A DNA stretch of 19,249 nt, from assembly GCA_934256705.1 (NCBI GenBank), contig CAKQPF010000065.1, positions 1 to 19,249 of the forward strand, written 5' to 3'. The stretch's first letter is position 1. The number at the start of each line of letters is the position of its first letter. The DNA is from an uncultured Prevotella sp. GTDB lineage: Bacteria > Bacteroidota > Bacteroidia > Bacteroidales > Bacteroidaceae. Made by a program: the position numbers and the translations under genes. Below, piece after piece: positions 12,681-19,249 of the stretch. Under the pieces are notes generated by a model that worked only from the letters and a program-made list of their open reading frames with translations, did no database searches and was not told the origin of the DNA.

Positions 12681-15080
12681 ATGATGAAAAGAATCCTTTG
12701 TGTACTTATCGCCACCCTCTGTCTCTGCACTTGCTGGGCTGGGAATGGCAAGAAACCTATTGTCTGGGAAAAACCAGTAGCTGAATCGAATCATCTATTT
12801 AATGATCCCGATCAGTCTCAACTCAACATCTACCGTGTGGAATTCGCAGATGATGAAACACGAGTGTTCATGCACATCACTTTTTGCCCACACTATTGGA
12901 TAAAGTTTGTGAAGGGAACATATCTCCTTGCAGATGGCAAGAAATATCTCGTCAAGAGCTGTGATGGACTGAAACTTGACGAGAAACACTATATGCCGGG
13001 CTCCGGCAAGGAGGATGTGGTATTCCACTTCGCACCGCTCCCCAAGAATACCCGAAAGTTTGACTTCCTGGAAGGCGACGGCAAAGAGAACTTCAAGATA
13101 CTTGGCATCGAGAGCTTCGATACCCGCAGCAAACGACTCTTCTCCTCGCTTTGGCGAAACGATGCGACCGGCGATTGGGAGATAGGATTCTATGATGATT
13201 TCGCTATCTACGACTGCCGTTACTGGCAATACAAGCAGAAGAATCAGAAGGGCGACAAGTACTCCTTCATCCTTACCGATGGCAAGAGCGACCTTGCTGT
13301 CAATATCGACAAACTTAAGCAAGGCAAGCGCACGATGAGCATCAACGGCAAGAAAGCCGAATATTCGCTCATCACCACTTCCTGCCTTCCGGATTATCCG
13401 CAGAAAGATGAGACCACAAGTATTAAGGATACCCATAACAAGCCCGATACGGCTATTGTTGTGGGATGGCTCAGGAATATGCCTAAGGAACTTTGGGATA
13501 GAGGACAGGAGTATAGTGTGGTATATTATGATCTCTTTTCCACATCCAAGGAAGTGAGCAGTTACAGCAAGCTCGATTCTCTTGGCAGATTTGAAATCAA
13601 AGTACCTCTCATCAACTCTACCGAGGTTTTCATGGACTGGAAACACACTTTTATCAACACGGTATTGGAGCCAGGTGAGACTTATTATCTGCTCTATGAC
13701 TTCAAGGCTGGACATGCCATCTTCATGGGCAAGAAATGCCGCTTGCAAAACGAACTGTTAGCGCATCCTTTCCCATTGATTGACGCAGAATATCCAGGTA
13801 AGTATGAAAATAAGGTTCCAGCACAGGAGATGATGCAGATTCTTGAAACCAGATATAAGGAGGCAGAAGGGAACCTGCGGAAACTGATAGAGGAATCGGC
13901 ATCTATCTCCAGATGTTATCAGGAGTATGCTGCCCGATACCTTCTCTGTAGTTATGCATCATCAATCTTACAAGGAGCATATCACGTGAAAGACTATGTT
14001 TTCCCTCAGGAATATGTGAGCCAAGTGGAAAAAATATGGAAGGAGATTCCGCAGCCTTATACTCTGTTTCGTGACTATAATATGCTGACTAAAGATCTCA
14101 TCGGCCAGGAAGCAAGGTTAAAGTACAGTACACCCATGGGGAAGACCTATGGATTCTTATCCACCAATTATTATCCGGAACTGTTGAGAAAGCACAAGGC
14201 TCTGGGGGATATTGCGATAACAGATTCAGAAATTGCTACAGTGGAACAATGGGCAAAGGACCTGGAAGCCAAGACTATCAAGCAAAATCAGACGACTGAT
14301 GCCATGGAGCAGGAGGAAATGGAAAATGCTTTTTCCAGCCCAGCCCTTGCCAAGCGCGCTACGGCTATCCTTGAAAGAGAAGATATTGCCATAATGCTTA
14401 AGGATGAGACTCCTCTCATCGATGTATATTATGCCCAGCATATAGCTGATAGCATGGGGTGCAGCCAGCAGCAGAAAGATGTCATCATCTCCAAATCCCT
14501 TCTTCGGATGTTGGAAAGACTAGCCATTCCACTCAATAGTTATGGACTTGACCTGGCTGAACATTGCATCAGTTCTGAAGTTATCAGGGAAAAAGTATTG
14601 GCAGAACACCGTAAGTATCTGTCTTTGCTGAACAAGGACATCACAGTTAGTATCAAGACAGCTCCGCAGGATATGAGCGATGGAGAGAAGTTTCTTCGCC
14701 ATATATTGGAGCCTTATAAGGGGAAACTTGTATTACTGGATGTCTGGGGAACTTGGTGTACCCCTTGCAAGATGGCTCTTGCCAATTCGAAGGAAGAGTT
14801 CGAACGGTTGGCGCCATACGATGTGGTATATCTTTACATGGCAAACAGCAGTCCGGAAGAGTCATGGAAAAATATCATCAAACTGAATGATTTAGTTGGC
14901 GACAATATCGCCCACTACAATTTGCCGGCGGCTCAGCAGAGTGCCATCGAGAACTATCTCAACGTTCACTCTTATCCATCCTATCGCCTCTTCGACAAGG
15001 AAGGAAACCTGGTAGATGTGAAAGTGGATGCCCGGCAGCTTGACAATCTGGAGAGAATCATCAAGAAGTTGAGTAAATAA
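12681..15080 (+). CDS. Secreted TlpA-like thioredoxin-fold protein with large N-terminal region
   Basis: 799 residues. Signal peptide MMKRILCVLIATLCLCTCWA; the second ATG three bases on is an equally good start. Residues about 25-150 form a beta-rich domain seen at the N-terminus of Bacteroidales TlpA proteins (LLADGKKYLVKS, FHFAPLPKNTRKFDFLEG). A DUF-like beta/alpha region follows (about 260-650). The C-terminal thioredoxin domain, about 655-799, has KLVLLDVWGTWCTPCKMAL with the CxxC at Cys693 and Cys696 and a later cis-Pro candidate in NVHSYPSYRLFD. It is expected to work as a thiol oxidoreductase in the periplasm or at the membrane; the partner is unknown. LCTC is a poor lipobox, so lipidation is uncertain. 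It is a single-gene transcript with its own terminator; a 317-residue open frame antisense to its 5' half is a shadow. Confidence 0.88.
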   Translation: MMKRILCVLIATLCLCTCWAGNGKKPIVWEKPVAESNHLFNDPDQSQLNIYRVEFADDETRVFMHITFCPHYWIKFVKGTYLLADGKKYLVKSCDGLKLDEKHYMPGSGKEDVVFHFAPLPKNTRKFDFLEGDGKENFKILGIESFDTRSKRLFSSLWRNDATGDWEIGFYDDFAIYDCRYWQYKQKNQKGDKYSFILTDGKSDLAVNIDKLKQGKRTMSINGKKAEYSLITTSCLPDYPQKDETTSIKDTHNKPDTAIVVGWLRNMPKELWDRGQEYSVVYYDLFSTSKEVSSYSKLDSLGRFEIKVPLINSTEVFMDWKHTFINTVLEPGETYYLLYDFKAGHAIFMGKKCRLQNELLAHPFPLIDAEYPGKYENKVPAQEMMQILETRYKEAEGNLRKLIEESASISRCYQEYAARYLLCSYASSILQGAYHVKDYVFPQEYVSQVEKIWKEIPQPYTLFRDYNMLTKDLIGQEARLKYSTPMGKTYGFLSTNYYPELLRKHKALGDIAITDSEIATVEQWAKDLEAKTIKQNQTTDAMEQEEMENAFSSPALAKRATAILEREDIAIMLKDETPLIDVYYAQHIADSMGCSQQQKDVIISKSLLRMLERLAIPLNSYGLDLAEHCISSEVIREKVLAEHRKYLSLLNKDITVSIKTAPQDMSDGEKFLRHILEPYKGKLVLLDVWGTWCTPCKMALANSKEEFERLAPYDVVYLYMANSSPEESWKNIIKLNDLVGDNIAHYNLPAAQQSAIENYLNVHSYPSYRLFDKEGNLVDVKVDARQLDNLERIIKKLSK

Positions 15081-15105
15081 GAAAGAATACTGTTAGCAAA
15101 TAGAT

Positions 15106-15150
15106 AAAGGAAGAAGGTGTGTCATCATTTCTGACGCACCTTCTTTCTTT
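15106..15150 (+). terminator. Terminator after the TlpA-like gene
   Basis: AAAGGAAGAAGGTGTGTCA pairs with TGACGCACCTTCTTTCTTT: 19 pairs including two G-U, 7-base loop, followed by GTTTGTT. It also separates the next gene's promoter from read-through. Confidence 0.88.
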
Positions 15151-15166
15151 GTTTGTTACATAATAT

Positions 15167-15222
15167 AAAGTATTTGACACATATGAAAAAGTAGAATTAT
15201 GTTGTTTTGCTTACCTTTGCAG
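15167..15222 (+). promoter_or_regulatory. Shared glycosidase promoter box, copy 2 (GH127/GH146)
   Basis: It carries TATTTGACACATATGAAAAA and a -7 box TACCTTTG (15212-15219), aligning without gaps to the GH3 box at 5282-5337. It directly follows the terminator of the TlpA-like gene. The start of the next gene is about 215 bases further, much longer than the 40-base leader of the GH3 copy. Confidence 0.72.
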
Positions 15223-15251
15223 TCGCAAATGACAATTTAATACACTAATAA

Positions 15252-15377
15252 CAAATTAATGGTTTGCCTATCACGGAATACCCGTTTCAGCCTACATGGG
15301 AATCGATAGAGGTCAACTATCCGGAACATGTCAACCTTGCTACTGCTGCAGTCTTGTGTATTGCCATTAATGATTAA
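15252..15377 (+). pseudogene. Possible coding remnant in the GH127/146 leader
   Basis: A 41-codon open stretch without a good start codon reads like the C-terminus of a real protein (EYPFQPTWESIEVNYPEHVN, then LATAAVLCIAIND and TAA), with balanced, protein-like composition. I do not recognise the family. It lies between the shared promoter box and the GH127/146 ATG, so it is probably transcribed. It may be the tail of a gene lost by deletion, or chance. Confidence 0.4.
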
Positions 15378-15440
15378 GGCAGTGTAACCTACAGAGATAT
15401 CCACCTTTATTAAGAATATAATTTGAAATAATATCAGAAA

Positions 15441-17825
15441 ATGAAGAAACAACTGATGATTGCTCTGCTGAGCATCGCGCCTGCCTTGGGTGTCGTGGCG
15501 CAAGATAAACTTTATAAGGATGAGTTCCCGCTGGGTGACATCACCCTTCTGGACGGACCATTGAAGCATGCCCGCGACTTGAACGTGCAGGTGCTCCTGA
15601 AATATGATTGCGACCGTATGCTGGCCCCTTACCGTAAGGAGGCAGGCTTGCAACCTCGCAAACCTTCTTATCCCAACTGGGATGGACTGGACGGACATGT
15701 GGGCGGACATTATCTGTCGGCTCTTGCCATCAATGCGGCCACAGGCAATGAGGAATGCCGCAAGCGCATGGAATATATGATATCCGAACTCCAGCTGGTG
15801 CTTGATGCCAACAATCAGCGTCCTGATGCCTGGTGTCATAACTATATCGGTGGTGTTCCGAATAGTGCCAAGATGTGGACTGCTTTCAGTAAAGGAGATT
15901 TCGGACCTTATTTCGGAACATGGGCACCTTTCTATAACATTCATAAGATGTATGCAGGTCTTCGTGATGCATGGCTCTATTGCGGAAATGAACAGGCAAA
16001 GAATCTGTTTCTGAAGTTCTGCGATTGGGCAGTAGATATAACACGTGATTTGAGCGATGAACAGATGGAGAAAATGCTAGGTAACGAGCATGGAGGCATG
16101 AACGAGGTGCTTGCTGATGCCTATGCCATGACCAATGATTCGAAATATTTGAGTTGTGCCCGCCGCTTCTCCCACAAACAGTTGCTTACTCCGATGGAGA
16201 ATGGCAAGGACTGCCTTGACAATATGCATGCCAATACGCAGATTCCGAAGGTCATCGGCTATCAGCGCATCGCTGAGTTGGCTCATGATGTGCAATATCA
16301 CAATGCCAGCGAGTATTTCTGGGAAATTGTGACACGTCAGCGTTCGCTCGCTTTGGGAGGTAATAGCAGGCGTGAGCACTTCCCTACTAAGGAAAATTGC
16401 ATAGACTATATCAACGACATCGATGGACCGGAGTCTTGCAATACGTATAATATGCTGAAGCTTACTGAGGATTTGAACCGTGTGAAGCCCGATGGCATGT
16501 ATGGCGACTTCTACGAGACTGCGATGTTCAACCATATCCTCTCTGCCCAGCATCCGCAACATGGTGGCTATGTCTATTTCACTTCCGCCCGTCCTCGTCA
16601 TTACCGCAACTATTCTGCCCCTAATGAGGCGATGTGGTGCTGCGTGGGAACTGGAATGGAAGACCACGGAAAGTATGGACAGTTTGTCTGGACGCACGAT
16701 AAGGGCGTGAAGGCGGAGAATGATGCACTGTACGTGAATCTCTTCGTGGCTTCCGAGTTGAATTGGAAGGATAGAAAGATGGTGATTCGTCAGCAGACCG
16801 CTTTCCCGTATGCTGAAACATCTGTCGTGGAAGTAGCCAAGGGTAAGGGAACTTTCATCCTGAAAGTCCGCAAGCCATCCTGGTGTGATGACTTCACCGT
16901 GAAGGGTGTCGGTTTTGATGCTGACAGCTATGAGGAGAATGGATTTGTCTGCATAAAGCGCAAATGGAAGAAGGGCGACCAGGTGAAGATTTCCATGCCT
17001 ATGCACGCTTACATCAAACCGATGGTCAATGTGCCTCAGTATGTGGCAATCATGTATGGTCCTATCATGCTCGGCATGAAGACCGGTAACGAGGATATGC
17101 GTTCGCTCATTGCCGATGACAGCCGTTTCGGACAGTATGCCGGTGGAAAGAAACTGGCTCTTGACAAGGCACCTATCCTGTTACCGAAACATCTCGACGA
17201 CATTGCCAAAGACCTGAAGCCAATTCCTGGCAAGCCATTGCACTTTAAGCTTGCCACCCACATGGAGAATGCCATCGAAGGCGAGTTGCAGCCTTTCTTC
17301 GAGATTCATGATTCTCGATATATGATGTATTGGTTGGCACTCGGCGAGAATGATTACAAGGCTTATATGCAGAAGTTGGCTGATGAGGAAAAAGCCCGTC
17401 AGGCTTTGGAGAATCGGACTGTGGATAAGGTGAGCCCTGGAGAACAACAGCCAGAGACCGACCATCGTATGGAGACCGATAATTCGGAAAAGGGTAATAC
17501 AGAAGGTGTATTCTTCCGTGATGCAAAGGATGGTCATTATTTCAGCTATCTGATGCAGACCAAGGGAGAAACAGACCTTAGCCTACAGCTCAAGTTCTGG
17601 GGACAGGATGAATGGCGCACCAGTGAGTTTGATATCTATATCGACGACAGTCTTCTGACGAGTGTAAACAATAGCCATCGTTGGCGTACTACGCAGTTCA
17701 AGACCGTTGATTATGCCATTCCTTCAGAGCTTGTTAAGGGCAAGAAGGAAATAAGAGTGAAGTTTGTGGCTCACAAGGGTAAGCAGGTAGGACAGATTTA
17801 TGGGGTGCGACTTGTGAAGAACTGA
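15441..17825 (+). CDS. Secreted GH127/GH146-type beta-L-arabinofuranosidase
   Basis: 794 residues. Signal peptide 1-20 (ends GVVA, then QDK). The catalytic (alpha/alpha)6 domain, about 25-420, starts with the family hallmark DEFPLGDITLLDGPLKHARD and has NWDGLDGHVGGHYLSAL (79-95). The zinc/cysteine site is complete: Glu331 and Cys333 in GPESCNTYNML, Cys400 and Cys401 in WCCVGTGMEDHGKYG. In characterised GH127 enzymes the first Cys of the CC pair is the nucleophile, and the two Cys plus the ExC residues bind zinc. Beta-rich domains follow (about 425-650), and a C-terminal jelly-roll-like region (about 690-794). It should remove terminal beta-L-arabinofuranose from plant glycans or glycoproteins. 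GH127 and GH146 share these motifs; the DEFPLGD opening and length favour GH146. Promoter box shared with the GH3 gene. Confidence 0.92.
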   Translation: MKKQLMIALLSIAPALGVVAQDKLYKDEFPLGDITLLDGPLKHARDLNVQVLLKYDCDRMLAPYRKEAGLQPRKPSYPNWDGLDGHVGGHYLSALAINAATGNEECRKRMEYMISELQLVLDANNQRPDAWCHNYIGGVPNSAKMWTAFSKGDFGPYFGTWAPFYNIHKMYAGLRDAWLYCGNEQAKNLFLKFCDWAVDITRDLSDEQMEKMLGNEHGGMNEVLADAYAMTNDSKYLSCARRFSHKQLLTPMENGKDCLDNMHANTQIPKVIGYQRIAELAHDVQYHNASEYFWEIVTRQRSLALGGNSRREHFPTKENCIDYINDIDGPESCNTYNMLKLTEDLNRVKPDGMYGDFYETAMFNHILSAQHPQHGGYVYFTSARPRHYRNYSAPNEAMWCCVGTGMEDHGKYGQFVWTHDKGVKAENDALYVNLFVASELNWKDRKMVIRQQTAFPYAETSVVEVAKGKGTFILKVRKPSWCDDFTVKGVGFDADSYEENGFVCIKRKWKKGDQVKISMPMHAYIKPMVNVPQYVAIMYGPIMLGMKTGNEDMRSLIADDSRFGQYAGGKKLALDKAPILLPKHLDDIAKDLKPIPGKPLHFKLATHMENAIEGELQPFFEIHDSRYMMYWLALGENDYKAYMQKLADEEKARQALENRTVDKVSPGEQQPETDHRMETDNSEKGNTEGVFFRDAKDGHYFSYLMQTKGETDLSLQLKFWGQDEWRTSEFDIYIDDSLLTSVNNSHRWRTTQFKTVDYAIPSELVKGKKEIRVKFVAHKGKQVGQIYGVRLVKN

Positions 17826-17883
17826 GCCTTCGCAAGTATGCTCCATTCGCCCTACAGTGCTTGATTGGGAGTGATTATTATTG

Positions 17884-17922
17884 AACGCTTGTGGTCGTCG
17901 CAAAGTGATGACCACAAGCGTT
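17884..17922 (+). terminator. Terminator after the GH127/146 gene
   Basis: AACGCTTGTGGTCGTC pairs with GATGACCACAAGCGTT (16 bp with one G-U), 7-base loop, followed by ATTTGAATT. About 60 bases after the stop. The bases just after the stop (TTCGCAAGTAT, 17829-17839) recall the start of the gene-end element and may be a decayed copy. Confidence 0.82.
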
Positions 17923-17931
17923 ATTTGAATT

Positions 17932-18029
17932 GGTACTGTCTTCCAGACAGCTCTTCTTATTCTCGTTTATATTCCCGAGACTTCGTCCCGGGTTACTCTC
18001 GCTATGCTCGGTATTGTCTTCCAGACAAA
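17932..18029 (+). repeat. Hairpin-ended dispersed element, copy C
   Basis: GGTACTGTCTTCCAGACAG end, variable stretch (CTCTTCTTATTCTCGTTTAT), core CCCGAGACTTCGTCCCGGG then TTACTCTCGCTATGCTCGGT, and TTGTCT-TCC-AGACAA end. Ends and core match copies A and B closely; the inner stretch does not. A separate hairpin TTGCCCG-GTAATG-CGGGCAA (18039-18058) follows shortly after. Confidence 0.82.
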
Positions 18030-18097
18030 GCTTTTACATTGCCCGGTAATGCGGGCAACACAGTGGCTTTGGGTCGTTGATAAGCATTGCGAACCAT

Positions 18098-18188
18098 AAA
18101 TTATGAATTATGCATTATGAATTATGCATTATGAATTATGCATTATGAATTATGAATTATGCATTATGAATTATGCATTATGCATTAC
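18098..18188. repeat. Second long heptad array (GCATTAT/GAATTAT)
   Basis: Thirteen 7-base units from AAATTAT to GCATTAC, mostly alternating GAATTAT and GCATTAT with one GAATTAT doublet and one GCATTAT pair at the end. It ends three bases before the stop codon of the minus-strand DUF5041-like gene, in the convergent spacer with the GH127/146 gene. Confidence 0.88.
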
Positions 18189-18191
18189 GAA

Positions 18192-18788
18192 CTACCTTAT
18201 CCTTATTCCAAGGACGAAATAATGCGGAATGGATTTCACTATGTCGGACGAGAGGTCTGGCTTGATGTCGTTTTCGCCACAGAAACGGCATGCGCCACTT
18301 TCCGGCTCATACCAATAAGAACCGTAAAGGACGAGCGGAATGAAATCACCCTTCTTGAAAGAATCAGCAAGCTTGAAAGGACGTGATTTGTACATGTACC
18401 ATTTGTCATCAGGCTTTTCCGGAGCATATATCGGTTTCAGATTGAGCCTGCTGCCAAACTGTCCGTCCTTGTTGAATTGAAAAAGGAAGTTGGCTGTAGA
18501 ATCATTTTCCGATGGAATGAAGCCGATGACGAGTTTCTTGTCAATGGACATGGTGATATTGAAATTGAGGACATTCTTCGGCTCTTCACCTTTTATATAT
18601 TCCATGATAACAGGTTCCACCACAGTGCCTTTCAATTTCTCCGTGTCGAAGCTGTAAGCCTTGTAGCCTTTGCTTTCAAGCAGCGGCAGATAGTCGCTCA
18701 ACGTTGGTTCAATCAGTTTGATTTGCTGTGCCTGTACTGTCATTGCGATGATAGCAAACAGGATAGTGAATAAGGTTTTCTTAATCAT
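18192..18788 (-). CDS. Small secreted protein resembling the DUF5041 family
   Basis: 198 residues with a signal peptide (MIKKTLFTILFAIIAMTVQAQ). The mature part begins IKLIEPTLSDYLPLLESKGY and has RPFKLADSFKKGDFIPLVLY (136-155), GSYWYEPESGACRFCGENDI and an IPHYFVLGI end, which match my memory of the Bacteroidales DUF5041 family (RFCGENEI, PHYYVIG). Function is unknown. The two Cys of CRFC could form a disulfide or bind metal. The leader is about 100 bases, starting at the duplicated promoter at 18896-18926. The stop codon abuts a heptad array, so no ordinary terminator hairpin follows. Confidence 0.75.
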   Translation of the reverse strand: MIKKTLFTILFAIIAMTVQAQQIKLIEPTLSDYLPLLESKGYKAYSFDTEKLKGTVVEPVIMEYIKGEEPKNVLNFNITMSIDKKLVIGFIPSENDSTANFLFQFNKDGQFGSRLNLKPIYAPEKPDDKWYMYKSRPFKLADSFKKGDFIPLVLYGSYWYEPESGACRFCGENDIKPDLSSDIVKSIPHYFVLGIRIR

Positions 18789-18895
18789 TTGGTCTTGTTG
18801 GTTTTAGTTTGTTATGTTTGCTGTTGTTTGTTGCCATATCCGCTTTCATTGAGTATTTGACAATAAGCGGCTTTGGCATGATTTTCTTTTTTGTG

Positions 18896-18926
18896 CAAAA
18901 ATAATTGTTATTTCCGATACCCCAAA
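18896..18926 (-). promoter_or_regulatory. Promoter upstream of the DUF5041-like gene (duplicate of the DUF4160 promoter)
   Basis: On the minus strand TTTG (18923-18926), 19 bases, then TATTTTTG (18896-18903). About 90 bases around it (18877-18965) align with 842-929 at the other end of the window, including the ATG and the next codon (CCA) of DUF4160. Here that ATG opens only a 32-codon frame (MPKPLIVKYSMKADMATNNS...), which ends near the start of the DUF5041-like gene. A CCGCTT/AAGCGG inverted repeat lies in the leader. Confidence 0.7.
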
Positions 18927-19069
18927 GAGTTGGGACGATAATTTAAGAAAGTTTTGCAATGGGACGGCACTGTGCTTGCAGCGTAAAGTTCTTTGGTGCA
19001 TTATTGAATTGTTAACGGACGGTAGTTTTCAGAAAATCTTCGAACTGTACGGTTGAAAATGCCCAATAC

Positions 19070-19148
19070 GCCCTGCAAGGGCAATAGCCCATAGCCCAGG
19101 GCATCGCCCTGGGTATTACGATGAATGCTACCAACGCCCTGCAAGGGC
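19070..19148. repeat. Triple-palindrome repeat
   Basis: GCCCTGCAAGGGC occurs at 19070-19082 and 19136-19148, each followed by AA; between them CCCAGGGC-ATC-GCCCTGGG (19095-19113) is a perfect 8-bp stem. The G+C content contrasts with the AT-rich surroundings. No coding potential is convincing here. Confidence 0.75.
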
Positions 19149-19232
19149 AAAAGCATTACAACATAATGAGTCACTGAAGTTTCCCACCCCAAAATAATGG
19201 GGTAAAAATAACAGTTTCTCAATAAAAAGTTG

Positions 19233-19240
19233 TATCTTTG
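19233..19240 (+). promoter_or_regulatory. -7 box firing out of the window
   Basis: TATCTTTG within TTGTATCTTTGTAATCGC matches TAnnTTTG and is positioned to transcribe a gene beyond the right edge. No clear TTG lies 19 bases upstream. Confidence 0.55.
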
Positions 19241-19249
19241 TAATCGCTA

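Noticed and set aside
12795..13748. 317-residue open frame on the minus strand
   Set aside because: Antisense shadow of the TlpA-like gene, low-complexity Ile/Leu/Glu-rich composition, no promoter.
16077..17006. 309-residue open frame on the minus strand
   Set aside because: Lies opposite the GH127/146 catalytic domain with its intact zinc and cysteine motifs, so it is a codon-bias shadow.
5381..17825. Classical polysaccharide utilization locus
   Set aside because: No SusC/SusD pair and no regulator gene are present, the glycosidases have separate promoters and terminators, and unrelated genes lie between them.
18159..18386. 75-residue plus-strand open frame starting in the heptad array
   Set aside because: Its start is repeat sequence (MHYELCIMHYEL) and the rest is antisense to the DUF5041-like gene.
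18780..18879. 32-codon frame MPKPLIVKYS... after the duplicated promoter
   Set aside because: It uses the copied DUF4160 start codon but has no family resemblance and overlaps the leader hairpin; kept only as a note because coding is not supported.

Overview
The window looks like a chromosomal segment of a gut Bacteroidota, most likely a Prevotella/Segatella (P. copri-like) species. The grounds are several TAnnTTTG -7 boxes (two of them, and a near-duplicate of one, with a TTG exactly 19 bp upstream), large secreted plant-polysaccharide hydrolases with Bacteroidota-type domain layouts, a TonB-plug-like outer membrane barrel protein, an AAA_14/DUF4143 ATPase, and intergenic heptad repeats (ATTATGC/ATTATGA). 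The species assignment is inference.

Layout. 1-73: the 3' tail (domain V/VI) of a group II intron cut by the window edge. 193-844 (minus): a DUF4160 + DUF2442-HTH gene pair of toxin-antitoxin type with its own promoter and terminator. 845-1201: a repeat-rich spacer. 1202-4536 (minus): a two-gene unit of a small secreted protein and a 950-residue outer membrane barrel protein, joined by a 4-base ATGA overlap. 4537-5380: a divergent spacer with a hairpin relic, a 98-bp heptad array and a set of three 22-bp direct repeats plus an inverted copy. 5381-7987: a secreted GH3 beta-xylosidase-like enzyme. 7988-8618: a spacer dominated by two inverted copies of a roughly 100-bp hairpin-ended element. 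8619-11123: a secreted GH5-like enzyme with two duplicated C-terminal beta-rich domains and a Prevotella-type C-terminal tail. 11217-12386 (minus): the ATPase. 12681-15080: a secreted TlpA-like thioredoxin-fold protein. 15441-17825: a secreted GH127/GH146-type beta-L-arabinofuranosidase. 17826-18191: terminator, third hairpin element and second heptad array. 18192-18788 (minus): a small secreted DUF5041-like protein. 18789-19249: a duplicated promoter, a triple palindrome and a promoter firing out of the window.

How the genes fit together. The GH3 and GH127/146 enzymes start behind nearly the same 56-bp promoter box although about 10 kb apart, which suggests one regulator controls both and that they serve one substrate, plausibly arabinoxylan or another arabinose-decorated plant polymer. 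No SusC/SusD pair or regulator gene is present, so this is not a classical polysaccharide utilization locus; the enzymes look like dispersed members of a regulon.

The most unusual material is intergenic: at least five short repeat families, two of them with compensatory base changes in their stems (the TCC-loop hairpins of the roughly 100-bp element, and a CAA-loop hairpin found just after three genes). The strongest second-look candidates are these structured repeats, the shared GH promoter box, the promoter duplicated at the two ends of the window, and the paired palindromes over the ATPase promoter.
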